55,434 nt of DNA, taken from Prolixibacteraceae bacterium. GTDB taxonomy: Bacteria; Bacteroidota; Bacteroidia; Bacteroidales; Prolixibacteraceae. The stretch lies in the NCBI GenBank assembly GCA_029975525.1, contig JARKOX010000108.1, forward strand, positions 1-55,434, read 5' to 3'. The notes beneath the pieces were generated by a model. The model saw nothing but the letters and a program-made list of their open reading frames with translations, was not told where the DNA came from and did no database searches. The position numbers and the translations under genes were made by a program. Every line of letters begins with the position of its first letter. Position 1 is the stretch's first letter. This document shows positions 24,823 through 33,531 of the stretch, piece after piece.

Positions 24823-25109
24823 AACGCAGCAATACCCTACATGTCAGCCAGGCGCTGAAAGAGTTTATCCGCGAAACCCGCATCGACGGCAAACTGAAGG
24901 AGGTGGACATTATCAACCACTGGGAAACTTTACTCGGAAGGACAATCAGCCGGTACACCTGCAAAATCTACATCTCCAACCATGTTTTATATGTTGAGAT
25001 CAGTTCGCCGGTGGTGAAATCGGAACTGGTGATGATGCGCGAAGAGATCCGGGAGAAGCTGAACCGACAGGTGGGCGAAGAGATTGTCCGGCAGATTGTT
25101 TTCCGGTAG
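24819..25109 (+). CDS. DUF721 (DciA-like) protein
   Basis: The 96-residue protein shows the DUF721 pattern: an N-terminal helix (NTLHVSQALKEFIRETRI), VDIINHWETLLGRTISRYT, ILYVEISSPVVKSELV-like strands and a C-terminal helix ending EEIVRQIVFR. DUF721 includes DciA, the ancestral loader of the replicative helicase DnaB in bacteria without DnaC, so a replication role fits the coupling to recF. This shorter form has only the KH-like domain without the long disordered C-terminus of proteobacterial DciA. Function is inferred by family. Confidence 0.9.
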   Translation: MKRSNTLHVSQALKEFIRETRIDGKLKEVDIINHWETLLGRTISRYTCKIYISNHVLYVEISSPVVKSELVMMREEIREKLNRQVGEEIVRQIVFR

Positions 25110-25151
25110 AATGAATGGTTGGGGGTAATTTTTTTGCTCAGATTTTTTACG

Positions 25152-25529
25152 TTATTTTTTCCGGATCGCTTTGATATCCCAGCACTTTTTATTGGTATCC
25201 CAGTAAAGCCGGTACCGTTTTCCCTGTGCCAGCAGATATTCTTCATATTGATCGTCGGTGTAAACCCGGATGCATGGGCGGTGGCTGTAAGGCGGAGAAA
25301 CCCACGACTGGCGGGGCTGAATATCGTATTGGACCAGCGAATGATGATCCGGACCAATCCGGATCTGCTGCACCTGTTCGCTTTCGTTGATAATCATCAC
25401 CCGGTTGGGCGACATCCGGGCTGCGGGGGCGGTTTGGGGTTGCGGTTCCGGCACCGCTCCGGAAAGGAGGGTCAGCAGAAAACCTGAAAATGCAATCGCT
25501 GAAAAAAGTTTGTAGATTAGCCTTGGCAT
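25152..25529 (-). CDS. Small secreted protein of unknown function
   Basis: I chose ATG 25529 (MPRLIYKLFSAIAFSGFLLT), which opens a signal peptide; the frame extends 22 codons further without such a feature. The mature part is about 100 residues: a Pro-rich linker (PEPQPQTAPAARMSP), then RVMIINESEQVQQIRIG, WVSPPYSHRPCIRVYT and KRYRLYWDTNKKCWDIKAI. The last two suggest a small beta-domain with two cysteines that may form a disulfide. No family is recognised. It is convergent with recF-DUF721 and has no operon partner. Confidence 0.65.
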   Translation of the reverse strand: MPRLIYKLFSAIAFSGFLLTLLSGAVPEPQPQTAPAARMSPNRVMIINESEQVQQIRIGPDHHSLVQYDIQPRQSWVSPPYSHRPCIRVYTDDQYEEYLLAQGKRYRLYWDTNKKCWDIKAIRKK

Positions 25530-25753
25530 GGTATCGTTTTTTTGTTGAAAATAGTCCGCTTGTTCCCTCTCCGCAATGGCCGGTTTGCGTCGCAAAGATA
25601 TGCTTCAGCCGGTTCTTCTTTCAAATAAAGAAAGAAAAATTATTTGACATGGAAAAGCAACCCGGAAGGCGGTTGGTTGCTCTTCAGAACGAAAACGGAC
25701 CCAACTCTTTTTGGGGTCAAATGAGAAAAAGGAGTTTGTTGAAATGATTTTTC

Positions 25754-25761
25754 TAAATTTG
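25754..25761 (+). promoter_or_regulatory. -7 box upstream of the UpxY-like gene
   Basis: TAAATTTG matches TAnnTTTG exactly. A TTTG at 25735-25738 lies 15 bases upstream, shorter than the usual spacing of about 19. Transcription would start near 25768, leaving a leader of roughly 50 bases before ATG 25821. Confidence 0.5.
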
Positions 25762-25820
25762 CCGCATCGAAAATGATGGGAAAAGAAAAAACCTTGAAGA
25801 CACAATCTAATGCAGGCAAA

Positions 25821-26324
25821 ATGAAGAATTGGTTTGCTGTTTATGTCCGGTCGCGGGCCGAGAAAAAAGTGGCAGAAGCGCTTTTGCAACAAGGTTACGA
25901 GTTCTTTCTTCCGCTGAAAAAGACACTCCGCAACTGGAGCGACCGTAAGAAGTGGGTCGATCTGCCGCTGATCCCGGGATACTGTTTTGTCTGTTGCACT
26001 CCTGGCGAACACCATCAAATCCTTCGCTTTAACCACGTGGTTTCGTTTGTCCGTTTTTGCGGGCAACCAGCCGTCATTCCCGCCGGGCAGATTGATATGC
26101 TGAAGCGGATGCTGAAACAATCCGACTTTTCGATCGAAGTGAGCATGGAGCTGCCGGAGCCAGGCCAGAAAGTGGAAGTCATCTCCGGCCCCCTGATCGG
26201 CATGCAGGCCGAGCTGGTTCAGATTCGCGGCAGGTCAAAGGTCTGCATCCGGATCGAACAGATCAGCAATGTGGTGCTGGTTGAAATCCCGCTCGAAGAT
26301 GTGAGGGTGATTGCAGACCGTTGA
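25821..26324 (+). CDS. UpxY/NusG-like transcription antitermination factor (orphan)
   Basis: From ATG 25821 the protein has 167 residues and begins with the NGN domain (MKNWFAVYVRSRAEKKVAE, then GYEFFLPLKKTLRNWSDRKK and IPGYCFVCC). It ends with a KOW-type domain (GQKVEVISGPLIGMQAELVQ). Two earlier in-frame ATGs at 25773 and 25776 would add 16 residues. In Bacteroides the UpxY proteins bind RNA polymerase at their own operon leader and let it read through long capsule operons. Here the next gene is convergent, so the factor heads no operon; a trans-acting role on the glycan genes at 37-49 kb is possible but unproven. NusG itself would normally sit near ribosomal protein genes, so a paralogue is more likely. 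Confidence 0.87.
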   Translation: MKNWFAVYVRSRAEKKVAEALLQQGYEFFLPLKKTLRNWSDRKKWVDLPLIPGYCFVCCTPGEHHQILRFNHVVSFVRFCGQPAVIPAGQIDMLKRMLKQSDFSIEVSMELPEPGQKVEVISGPLIGMQAELVQIRGRSKVCIRIEQISNVVLVEIPLEDVRVIADR

Positions 26325-26341
26325 AAACGACCTCCGGAAAG

Positions 26342-27097
26342 TTACCCGTCGATCGGGATTTTTAACAGATAAAATACCACCGACGCGGCGATATAAAGAA
26401 AAATTACCAGCGGGAGTCCGTACACATTCAAAAAGAGGAGCAACAACAGTGCAGCCGCCAGGAAAAAGTAGCGGTGCCAGTTGTCGCTAAACGACAGTCC
26501 GCTGAATTTCAGGGAAAACATGGGAAGCTCCGACACCAGCAAAAAAGAGGTCACCAGCATGATGAACAGCAGATTTTTGGTGGTAAAAAGCTGGCGCATC
26601 AGTTCGGTGTGCTGCTGAAATTCGAGCATCAGCCCGAACGACGCCCAGAGCAGCGCATTGGCCGGTGTTGGCAGTCCCAGGAAATTACGGGTCTGCCGCG
26701 TGTCGATATTAAATTTGGCCAGCCGCAGGGCCGAAAAAGCCGGTATCAGGAAGGCGCTGTAGAGGACAAACCAGAGGTACCATTTCAGCTCAATTTGCTG
26801 GATAGGCTGGTTCATTCCCAACAGCGAATATTCGAGTAAAGTAAAAAGGATCATGCCGGGAGCCACTCCGAAGGAGATGACATCGGCCAGCGAATCGAGT
26901 TCTTTGCCGATTGCGGAATAGGCTTTCAGCAGCCGGGCCGCAAAGCCGTCGAAAAAATCGAAGAGGGCGGCCACGCAAATAAACAATCCGGCCCAGCCCA
27001 ATTCCCCGTCGATGGCAAAAATCACTGCCAGCGTACCAGCACAAAGATTGAGCAGGGTGATCAGGTTTGGCACAAAGCCGGTTATTTTTTTTATCAT
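26342..27097 (-). CDS. pssA: CDP-diacylglycerol-serine O-phosphatidyltransferase
   Basis: The 251-residue integral membrane enzyme makes phosphatidylserine from CDP-diacylglycerol and serine. The CDP-alcohol phosphotransferase motif DGFAARLLKAYSAIGKELD continues to SLAD, giving DGxxAR(x8)GxxxDxxxD with all catalytic aspartates. About seven membrane helices follow the LITLLNLCAGTLAVIFAI start. It is the last gene of the leftward series and overlaps the psd stop by four bases (ATGA), so synthesis and decarboxylation of phosphatidylserine are co-translated. Convergent with the UpxY-like gene with only 17 bases between stops. Confidence 0.96.
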   Translation of the reverse strand: MIKKITGFVPNLITLLNLCAGTLAVIFAIDGELGWAGLFICVAALFDFFDGFAARLLKAYSAIGKELDSLADVISFGVAPGMILFTLLEYSLLGMNQPIQQIELKWYLWFVLYSAFLIPAFSALRLAKFNIDTRQTRNFLGLPTPANALLWASFGLMLEFQQHTELMRQLFTTKNLLFIMLVTSFLLVSELPMFSLKFSGLSFSDNWHRYFFLAAALLLLLFLNVYGLPLVIFLYIAASVVFYLLKIPIDG

Positions 27098-27759
27098 TTT
27101 GGTTGGTTTAAAGTTCCCAGCACGGTTACGCCGCCCCGCATTTTTTGATTCATCTCCACGTGAATGGAGGCTGTTTTGGGGAAGAACACATCCACCCGCG
27201 AGCCAAAGCGGATGAAGCCCAGCTCATCGGCCAGCGAAACTTTTTCCCCGGTTTTTTTGTAGGTAACAATCCGGCGGGCCATGATCCCGGCTATCTGCCG
27301 GATCAGGATCTCCTCGCCACCGGGGGTGCGGATAACGGTGGTGCACCGTTCGTTTTCTTCCGACGATTTGGCAATGTAGGCCGGCATAAAACGCCCTTTG
27401 TGATGTTTTTGGTAAACAATCTCCCCTTCGATGGGCACATGGTTGATATGCACGTTGGTCGCCGACATGAAAGTGGATACCTGGATCCGCTCGTCATGAA
27501 AATATTCCCGCTCCAGCGTCGGTTCAATGACCACAATTACTCCGTCGGAAACCGAGAGCACCTGGTTGGGCTGTGCGCTTTTCCGGGTTTCAGGATCCCG
27601 GAAAAACCAGGTGACCATTCCCATCAGCGCGGTTGAAGCAACCAGCAGCACAAAAAACAGTAGCGACTTTCCTGTAAAAATGAAGACGAATAAGTTGATA
27701 ACCGCCACGATTGCCAGAACCAACGGAATAATTTTAAATCCTTCTTTGTGTAACTTCAT
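27094..27759 (-). CDS. psd: Phosphatidylserine decarboxylase proenzyme
   Basis: The 221-residue proenzyme has two N-terminal membrane helices (IIPLVLAIVAVINLFVFIF, then LLFFVLLVASTALMGMV). It is the short, type-II form. The self-cleavage site is Gly-Ser in LGFIRFGSRVDVFFP, where the serine becomes the pyruvoyl group. NVHINHVPIEGEI is another family landmark. It makes phosphatidylethanolamine, the main Bacteroidota phospholipid. Position between cdsA and pssA, with a four-base overlap to the latter, fits a dedicated phospholipid operon. Confidence 0.96.
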   Translation of the reverse strand: MKLHKEGFKIIPLVLAIVAVINLFVFIFTGKSLLFFVLLVASTALMGMVTWFFRDPETRKSAQPNQVLSVSDGVIVVIEPTLEREYFHDERIQVSTFMSATNVHINHVPIEGEIVYQKHHKGRFMPAYIAKSSEENERCTTVIRTPGGEEILIRQIAGIMARRIVTYKKTGEKVSLADELGFIRFGSRVDVFFPKTASIHVEMNQKMRGGVTVLGTLNQPK

Positions 27760-27828
27760 TGATGTAATTTTTCAAACTGACCGGTGTTCTCATTATTCTT
27801 CTCCGGACAGAAAAGTTATTATTTGTTT

Positions 27829-28653
27829 TTAATTTCCAATAAAAAACAGCCAGGCCACAATTACCGGCGCGGCAAACAGGAAGCTGTCCAAACGGTCGAG
27901 GATGCCTCCGTGTCCCGGCAGAAAACGTCCCGAATCTTTCATGTCGAAACTGCGTTTGATCATCGATTCGATCAGGTCGCCAAAAGTGCCGAAAATGATG
28001 ACCAGAGCGCTGATAACCAGCCAGTCGGTGATTTCCAGGATCTGGAAGAGCCAGGCATTCAGCACGCCGGTCAGCAGGGCGATGGTTCCGCCTCCGAAAA
28101 CGCCTTCCCACGATTTTTTGGGGGAGATCCGTTCAAACAGACGGTGTTTTCCGAAGGCTGTCCCAAACAGATAGGCGCCGGTGTCGAACGCCCAGATAAT
28201 CAGGGTAACTCCCAGCAGAATCCAGGGGTAGAAACTGGTGTTCTGCGGCAGCCCGGGGAAGATCAGAAAATTCAGCAGTCCGAGTGGCAGGGCGATGTAA
28301 AAGAACCCCAGCAGGGTAAAGGCAATGTTGGCCAGTGGCTGTGGCTTTTTCCGGTACAGTTCAATGATAAAAATAGTCGACAGCAGCAGCACCGCCGACA
28401 AAACGGCAAAAAGCGGAAGGCGCCCCGTGACATATCCAAACAGGGAACCAAAAAACAGCACGCCGGTAATGATTCCGGTGATCTGCTGCGGATCGCCGCC
28501 GGCCAGTTTTACCATCCGGTAATATTCCATCAGCGCCAGCACCAGCAAGGCGAGAAACACCGCCGCAAAAATCAGCGGATGAATAATGATTCCCGCAATC
28601 AGCACGGCGGCATAACCCAGTCCGGTGAGGGATCTTTTTAATAATGTATTCAA
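27829..28653 (-). CDS. cdsA: Phosphatidate cytidylyltransferase
   Basis: The 274-residue membrane enzyme makes CDP-diacylglycerol. The signature SMIKRSFDMKDSGRFLPGH continues to GGILDRLD near the C-terminus with every conserved position. Eight or so membrane helices precede it. The start appears to be TTG at 28653, overlapping the upstream stop by four bases (TTGA); there is no in-frame ATG nearby, so a weak start coupled to upstream translation is likely. Directly upstream of psd with 69 bases between. Confidence 0.95.
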   Translation of the reverse strand: MNTLLKRSLTGLGYAAVLIAGIIIHPLIFAAVFLALLVLALMEYYRMVKLAGGDPQQITGIITGVLFFGSLFGYVTGRLPLFAVLSAVLLLSTIFIIELYRKKPQPLANIAFTLLGFFYIALPLGLLNFLIFPGLPQNTSFYPWILLGVTLIIWAFDTGAYLFGTAFGKHRLFERISPKKSWEGVFGGGTIALLTGVLNAWLFQILEITDWLVISALVIIFGTFGDLIESMIKRSFDMKDSGRFLPGHGGILDRLDSFLFAAPVIVAWLFFIGN

Positions 28654-28856
28654 CGCTTCAACTCTTTTAATAACTCAATAGCCTGTTCTTTAAATTCTGA
28701 CGGAACGTAAACCACAAACTCGCCAAATGTGAGGTAGGTGGAGTCGTGCTGGTTCAGTACCACCACCCTGATTCCGTGTTCTTCCAGGATCTCTTTTGCG
28801 ATGACCGCCTGGTATTCCTGAGCGGTCAAAAATACTTCTTTCCAGCCTTTTTCCAT
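28650..28856 (-). CDS. DUF2007 (putative signal-transducing) small protein
   Basis: The 68-residue protein has the DUF2007 pattern: EVFLTAQEYQAVIAKEILEEHGI, a short strand with VVVLNQHDS, and GEFVVYVPSEFKEQAIELL. The fold is a small ferredoxin-like alpha/beta domain related to PII-like proteins. Members often precede cdsA in Bacteroidota, as here, where the stop overlaps the cdsA start. Ligand and role are unknown. Confidence 0.88.
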   Translation of the reverse strand: MEKGWKEVFLTAQEYQAVIAKEILEEHGIRVVVLNQHDSTYLTFGEFVVYVPSEFKEQAIELLKELKR

Positions 28857-28998
28857 AACGATAGATTTAAAGAAAAAAATATCGGTTTCTACCCTCAGAA
28901 AATCCGGCTCAAGATAGCTCTTAAAAATGATTTTCCGGAGAGGGGCCGAAAAATTGGATATCGTGTTAAGCGGTTGGTCCCGTAAGATGGAAAAAGTT

Positions 28999-29065
28999 TT
29001 TCAGAAACTGATTTGGGGGTTGGGGGGCAGGGGATTGTTGTCTCTTCAGAAATTGGTTTCTGAAA
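28999..29065. repeat. Three-arm inverted repeat at the end of the LUD gene
   Basis: TTTCAGAAAC at 28999-29008 is perfectly complementary to GTTTCTGAAA at 29056-29065. TTCAGAAA at 29045-29052 can pair with the latter instead, in a tight hairpin with a TTGG loop. On the minus strand the long pairing is followed by AACTTTTT. It may be a terminator with two competing structures just after the LUD stop. Confidence 0.5.
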
Positions 29066-29717
29066 TAAAAACATAGAGCTCCTGCGGACCGTGAGCGCCT
29101 AAAATGAGCGTTTTTTCGATGTCGGCCGTCCGGCTGGGGCCGGTAATGGTGGTGATGAGCGACGGAAGGTTGTTCCCGTATTTTCCGATCAGCAGCTGGT
29201 AGGCCTCGTCGAGGGTTTCGACCAGTTGCGACTGCCGGGCCAGGATCAGGTGTACCGGCGGAAAGACAAATAGCTGCCGGCTGCCTGCCTGCGCCGAGCT
29301 GACCACGGCTGCTCCCAACCCGGCCACCAGGTATTCGCAGCCGGTAATGGCCACTTCCACTTGGCCGGGCAGGTCGGAAACGCTTTCTGGCTTGAGCCGG
29401 GAGAGTTTTTTGCGCAGTTCGCTTTCGGGGCAGGCCAGGGTTTTCCAGCCCCGGCTGGCGATCAGCGTCTGCAGCGCCCCGAGCAGCTCCTCTTCGTTTT
29501 TAACCCGGCGTGCAACTCCTTTAACTTCTTCCAGATTTTTGCAAAATAGTTCAACCGGCGGCAGGGGCGAAGTGTGATAAAACGAACCGGCAAAATCCGG
29601 CCGGGGAGGCTGAATTTTGCCGGTTGTAGCTGCCTTCAGTTTTTCCAGAACCTGATGACGGGTTTCTGCCGGATCAGTTTTCGCTGTCTGCGTTTGGTTT
29701 TTCCGGGTTGTTCTCAT
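29046..29717 (-). CDS. LUD domain (LutC-like) protein
   Basis: I chose ATG 29717 ([15 protein letters not shown]), giving 223 residues and a 44-base overlap with the end of ftsH; the frame is open further into ftsH but that part is only an ftsH shadow. The body follows LutC/YkgG: KEEELLGALQTL-like helix, LPGQVEVAITGCEYLVAGLGAAVVSS, LFVFPPVHLILARQSQLVET and ITGPSRTADIEKTLILGAHGP. LutC works with LutA and LutB in lactate utilisation, but no such genes are nearby. In Bacteroidota a solitary LUD gene commonly follows ftsH. The specific role is unknown; nucleotide or coenzyme binding is suggested by the fold. Confidence 0.9.
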   Translation of the reverse strand: MRTTRKNQTQTAKTDPAETRHQVLEKLKAATTGKIQPPRPDFAGSFYHTSPLPPVELFCKNLEEVKGVARRVKNEEELLGALQTLIASRGWKTLACPESELRKKLSRLKPESVSDLPGQVEVAITGCEYLVAGLGAAVVSSAQAGSRQLFVFPPVHLILARQSQLVETLDEAYQLLIGKYGNNLPSLITTITGPSRTADIEKTLILGAHGPQELYVFISETNF

Positions 29718-31710
29718 TGTCGGCAGGCTGCGAATTTTCGGTAAGCAGGTGGTGTTTCCATGGACGTTCTCCGAAGATCTCTTCCAGGTCTTCGCTGAAG
29801 ATGACCTCTTTTTCGAGCAGCAGTTCCGCCAGTTTGCGGTGTCCTTCGTTGTGGTCACGCAGTACCTGCAGTGCCCGCTGGTATTGACCGTCGATCAGTT
29901 TTTTTACCTCTTCGTCGATCAGTTCGGCCGTTTTTTCACTGTACGGTTTGGTAAACGAATAGTCGCTCTGGCCACTCGAATCATAGTAGCTGACGGTTCC
30001 TACCCGTTCGCTCATCCCGAAAATGCTGACCATGGCATAGGCTTGTTTGGTCACTTTTTCGAGGTCGTTTTGAGCGCCCGATGATATTTTGCTGAAGACA
30101 ATTTCTTCGGCCGCCCGTCCGCCCAGTGCCGAGCACATTTCGTCGAGCAGCTGCTCTTTGGTGGTGATGGAGCGCTCTTCGGGCAGGTACCAGGCTGCGC
30201 CGAGTGCTTTTCCGCGTGGCACAATGGTTACCTTCACCAGCGGGTGGGCGTGTTCAAGCAGCCAGCTGATGGTGGCATGACCGGCTTCGTGGTAAGCAAT
30301 GGTCTTTTTCTCTTCCTGGGAGATGATTTTATTTTTCTTCTCCAGCCCGCCAATAATACGGTCGACAGCATCCAGAAAATCCTGTTTCAGCACAAACTGG
30401 TGGTTTTTGCGGGCGGCAATCAGGGCCGCTTCGTTACACACGTTGGCAATGTCGGCGCCCGAGAATCCGGGGGTCTGTTTCGATAGAAAATCGACATGCA
30501 CATCGGGACCCAGCTTGATGGGTTTCAGATGAACCTGGAAAATCTCTTTCCGTTCGTTCAGGTCGGGCAGCTCCACATGGATCTGCCGGTCGAAACGGCC
30601 GGCGCGCATCAGTGCACGATCGAGGATGTCGGCGCGGTTGGTGGCTGCCAGGATGATGACTCCGCTGTTGGTGTCGAAACCATCCATTTCGGTCAGCAGC
30701 TGGTTAAGGGTATTTTCGCGTTCGTCGTTCGATCCGAAGTTGGGGTTTCGTCCGCGCGCCCGTCCAATGGCGTCGATCTCGTCGATAAAGACGATACAGG
30801 GCGCTTTTTCCTTGGCTTGTTTAAACAGGTCGCGCACCCGCGAAGCTCCCACGCCAACAAACATCTCCACAAAATCGGATCCCGACATGGAGAAGAAGGG
30901 GACATCGGCTTCGCCGGCAACGGCTTTTGCTAGCAACGTTTTTCCGGTTCCGGGAGGGCCTACCAGCAACGCCCCTTTGGGGATTTTTCCGCCCAACCGG
31001 GTGAATTTGCCGGGGTTCTTCAGGAACTCCACAATCTCTTCCACCTCCTGTTTGGCTTCCGACAAACCGGCTACGTCGTTGAAGGTGGTGGTAACCCGCT
31101 GGTCTTTGTCGAAAACTTTTGCCTGCGACTTGCCTACGTTAAAGATTCCGCCGGCACCGCCGCCTCCGGCGCCGCGGCTCATCCGCCTGAAAATCCACCA
31201 CCAGAGCAGGATAATCAGCACAAACGGCCCGATGGTCCAGAGGATTTCGCCCATCCAGTTGCGTTCGTTGCGGTATTCGGCCTCGATTTTTTCCGAATCG
31301 GGAAGCGCGGCCTGTGCTTCGGCCAGCTTGCTTTCGAAGGTTTCCACCGAGCCAATCACGAAATAGAAGTGTGGACCCAGTTCCGCAGGTTTGGAAAAGG
31401 TTCCGGAAAGCTCTTTTTCGTATTTCGAAAGACGGTCTTTTTTGATGTAAATATTGGCCTTTTCGTTGTTGATCACCACTATCCGTTCGATGTCGTTATT
31501 GGCCAGCATCGTCGATTTTACCTTATTCCAGTTGGTTTTTACCGGGCCGCGGCTACTGCTGAAATAGAAATTGACGAAGATAAACAGGATTGCAACCAGC
31601 CCGTAAAAACAGTAGGGGTTGAATTTGGGCTTGCGGTTGTTCGGGACGAGTTTTCCGAACGGATTATCGGGGCTGTTCCCGCTGTTATTCTTGTTGTTAT
31701 TGTCTGTCAT
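29674..31710 (-). CDS. ftsH: ATP-dependent zinc metalloprotease FtsH
   Basis: The 678-residue enzyme has two N-terminal membrane helices (about 33-52 and 156-175) flanking a periplasmic domain. The AAA module follows, with Walker A GPPGTGKT (251-258), Walker [13 protein letters not shown], and second-region-of-homology residues in [17 protein letters not shown] sequence (here [13 protein letters not shown]). The zinc site is HEAGH (474-478). The tail is acidic and Asn/Glu-rich. It degrades misfolded and short-lived membrane proteins. Placement between rsfS and the phospholipid genes suggests coordinated expression of membrane quality control and lipid synthesis. A 44-base overlap with the LUD gene implies coupling. 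Confidence 0.97.
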   Translation of the reverse strand: MTDNNNKNNSGNSPDNPFGKLVPNNRKPKFNPYCFYGLVAILFIFVNFYFSSSRGPVKTNWNKVKSTMLANNDIERIVVINNEKANIYIKKDRLSKYEKELSGTFSKPAELGPHFYFVIGSVETFESKLAEAQAALPDSEKIEAEYRNERNWMGEILWTIGPFVLIILLWWWIFRRMSRGAGGGGAGGIFNVGKSQAKVFDKDQRVTTTFNDVAGLSEAKQEVEEIVEFLKNPGKFTRLGGKIPKGALLVGPPGTGKTLLAKAVAGEADVPFFSMSGSDFVEMFVGVGASRVRDLFKQAKEKAPCIVFIDEIDAIGRARGRNPNFGSNDERENTLNQLLTEMDGFDTNSGVIILAATNRADILDRALMRAGRFDRQIHVELPDLNERKEIFQVHLKPIKLGPDVHVDFLSKQTPGFSGADIANVCNEAALIAARKNHQFVLKQDFLDAVDRIIGGLEKKNKIISQEEKKTIAYHEAGHATISWLLEHAHPLVKVTIVPRGKALGAAWYLPEERSITTKEQLLDEMCSALGGRAAEEIVFSKISSGAQNDLEKVTKQAYAMVSIFGMSERVGTVSYYDSSGQSDYSFTKPYSEKTAELIDEEVKKLIDGQYQRALQVLRDHNEGHRKLAELLLEKEVIFSEDLEEIFGERPWKHHLLTENSQPADNENNPEKPNADSEN

Positions 31711-31790
31711 AGTCTTTATAAATACTTCTTTTTCTGTTTGTTTTAAATTTCAGAAGAGATTTTCCGGATCCGGTGTTTGCCGGGAGCCGG

Positions 31791-32159
31791 TTATTCATCC
31801 TCCAAATATCGAATGGCAGCATCTGCCCATAAGCTTTCCAACGAATAAAAGTTCCGTGCCTCTTCACGGAAAACGTGCACCATCACGTCGCCATAATCGA
31901 GCAAAATCCAGATCGCATTGCGGTAGCCGTCTTTGTGCCAGACAGCGGTTCCGGTCAGCTCCTCGACCGTCTCTTCCACCGAGTGGGCAATCGCATCCAC
32001 CTGTGTGTTCGAAGCGCCGTGACAGATAATAAAATAACTGCATTCGGTATGATGTACGGTTGTCAAATCAATAAGGGCAACTTTTTTCCCTTTTATACGA
32101 CGGATGCCCTCAATGGCGGCATCTAAAATTTGTGCGGTTGCAACCTGTTTTTTAGCCAT
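31791..32159 (-). CDS. rsfS: Ribosome silencing factor RsfS
   Basis: The 122-residue DUF143 protein binds L14 of the large subunit and blocks joining of ribosomal subunits under starvation. Landmarks are ILDAAIEGIRRIKGKKVALIDL, SYFIICHGASNTQVDAIAHSVEE, WILLDYGDVMVHVFREEARNFYSLESLW. Length and all conserved segments are typical. First gene of the leftward series rsfS-ftsH-LUD-DUF2007-cdsA-psd-pssA. A perfect -7 box lies 18 bases upstream. Confidence 0.96.
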   Translation of the reverse strand: MAKKQVATAQILDAAIEGIRRIKGKKVALIDLTTVHHTECSYFIICHGASNTQVDAIAHSVEETVEELTGTAVWHKDGYRNAIWILLDYGDVMVHVFREEARNFYSLESLWADAAIRYLEDE

Positions 32160-32177
32160 AAATATCTATTCGAACCA

Positions 32178-32185
32178 CAAAGATA
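32178..32185 (-). promoter_or_regulatory. -7 box for the rsfS-ftsH series
   Basis: On the minus strand TATCTTTG matches TAnnTTTG exactly, 18 bases before the rsfS ATG. No clear -33 partner. Confidence 0.5.
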
Positions 32186-32332
32186 AAATTTTTGAGACAA
32201 CCCTGGTTTTATCGAAAACCCGCGGTATGCTTAAAAAAGAATAGCGATCTTCGCAGTTGGTATTTCAATGAATAAAACTAATCACTTTCAAAATAGTTTA
32301 CTGAACTTTAGTCAAAAAATAATAAGCTGAGA

Positions 32333-33061
32333 ATGAAACTGGTTTTTCTTGACGAGGTGGATTCTACCAACAACTATGCCAGGGGGCTGGTAACGGCCGA
32401 AAACCCGGAAGAGGGCACTGTCGTTTTGGCACAACGGCAGACCGGCGGCCGCGGACAGGGTAAAAATGTCTGGGAAAGTGAGCCGGGAGAGAATCTGACT
32501 TTTAGTATCATCTGGTATCCCCATTTTTTGCCGGCCTCCGAGCAGTTTCAGCTTTCGCGTGCCGTTTCGCTGGGATTATCCGATTTTTTGCGGACCCAAA
32601 CCGGCGGAGTTTCGGTGAAGTGGCCCAACGATCTGATGATTGGCCGGCAGAAAGTTGCTGGTATCCTGCTTGAACATGCCGTGATGGGAAACCGGCTCCA
32701 TTCGACCATTGCCGGCATTGGGCTGAACCTGAACCAGGCTGCTTTTCCGGCGCACCTGCCCCATGCCGTGTCGTTGTCGCAGGTTACCGGCCGGCGTTAT
32801 CCGTTGCAGGAGACGCTCCACCAGGTGCTGGCGTGTCTCTTTCGCAGGTACGATGATCTGCGGCAGGGAAGGATTGCCGAAATTGAAGAGGACTACCGGA
32901 AAAACCTGTTCCGGATAGCAGAATGGAGTTGGTTTAAAGCCGGGGGGGTAACTTTTGAAGGCCGGATTACCGGAACGGATGAATTTGGCCGCCTCTTACT
33001 TGAAAAATGGGATGGTGAGCGAGCAACCTATTCGTTAAAAGAGGTCGAGATGGTTTTGTGA
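32333..33061 (+). CDS. birA: Biotin-[acetyl-CoA carboxylase] ligase
   Basis: The 242-residue enzyme is the monofunctional class: it begins directly with the catalytic domain (LVFLDEVDSTNNYARGL) and lacks the DNA-binding domain of E. coli BirA. The biotinyl-AMP loop is GGRGQGKNVWESEPGEN, and VKWPNDLMIGRQKVAGIL carries the catalytic lysine region. A C-terminal SH3-like cap (GRITGTDEFGRLLLE) is present. It activates biotin and attaches it to biotin carboxyl carrier proteins. Divergent from rsfS, convergent with the SRPBCC gene. Confidence 0.96.
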   Translation: MKLVFLDEVDSTNNYARGLVTAENPEEGTVVLAQRQTGGRGQGKNVWESEPGENLTFSIIWYPHFLPASEQFQLSRAVSLGLSDFLRTQTGGVSVKWPNDLMIGRQKVAGILLEHAVMGNRLHSTIAGIGLNLNQAAFPAHLPHAVSLSQVTGRRYPLQETLHQVLACLFRRYDDLRQGRIAEIEEDYRKNLFRIAEWSWFKAGGVTFEGRITGTDEFGRLLLEKWDGERATYSLKEVEMVL

Positions 33062-33064
33062 TTT

Positions 33065-33514
33065 TTAACGGTAAGGCAGTTGGGTGAGCAGCTCGGCCAG
33101 CTGGTTAACCCCTTCTTCGAGTTTACTGCCAGCCATCATACGTATCATCATGCTCATCTCGGCATGCAGGGTCAGCCGCAGTTTGGTCTGGTAGGGCGAA
33201 ACCGACAGCAGTTGTATCCAGAAGGTGATGTCAACCGGCAGGTTTCCGGAACTTTCCACTTTAATGGTTTTAAAGGGTTCGCGTTCGGTGATGCGGATTT
33301 CTGCCAACCCCAGTCCGGCAATGGAAAAGCGGCAGGAGTCGTAGTCGGATTCAAAATTTTCAATTTTGATCTGCGGAACCCGTTCCGTGATTTTCGCCAG
33401 CAACCCCTCATTCAGGTACTGGGAGAGATGTTCGAAATTTGAGAGGTAGTTGAAGATGACCTGCTGGTTGTGGTCGATGGTTTTTACCTCACTGACGTAT
33501 TTGCTGACTGCCAT
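33065..33514 (-). CDS. SRPBCC/START-like domain protein
   Basis: The 149-residue cytoplasmic protein is built like an SRPBCC helix-grip fold. It has IDHNQQVIFNYLSNFEHLSQ at the start, a run of beta-strands (ENFESDYDSCRFSI, AEIRITEREPFKTIKVES, ITFWIQLLSVSP, TKLRLTLHAEMSM) and a long C-terminal helix (GSKLEEGVNQLAELLTQL). Such proteins bind lipophilic or small ligands; ligand unknown. It is conserved downstream of pyrE in Bacteroidota, and here a terminator separates the two. Confidence 0.85.
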   Translation of the reverse strand: MAVSKYVSEVKTIDHNQQVIFNYLSNFEHLSQYLNEGLLAKITERVPQIKIENFESDYDSCRFSIAGLGLAEIRITEREPFKTIKVESSGNLPVDITFWIQLLSVSPYQTKLRLTLHAEMSMMIRMMAGSKLEEGVNQLAELLTQLPYR

Positions 33515-33531
33515 AAGTTGTGGTAATAAAA

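Noticed and set aside
27784..28641. 285-codon frame antisense to cdsA
   Set aside because: Low-complexity Gln/Asn-rich product typical of antisense to membrane proteins.
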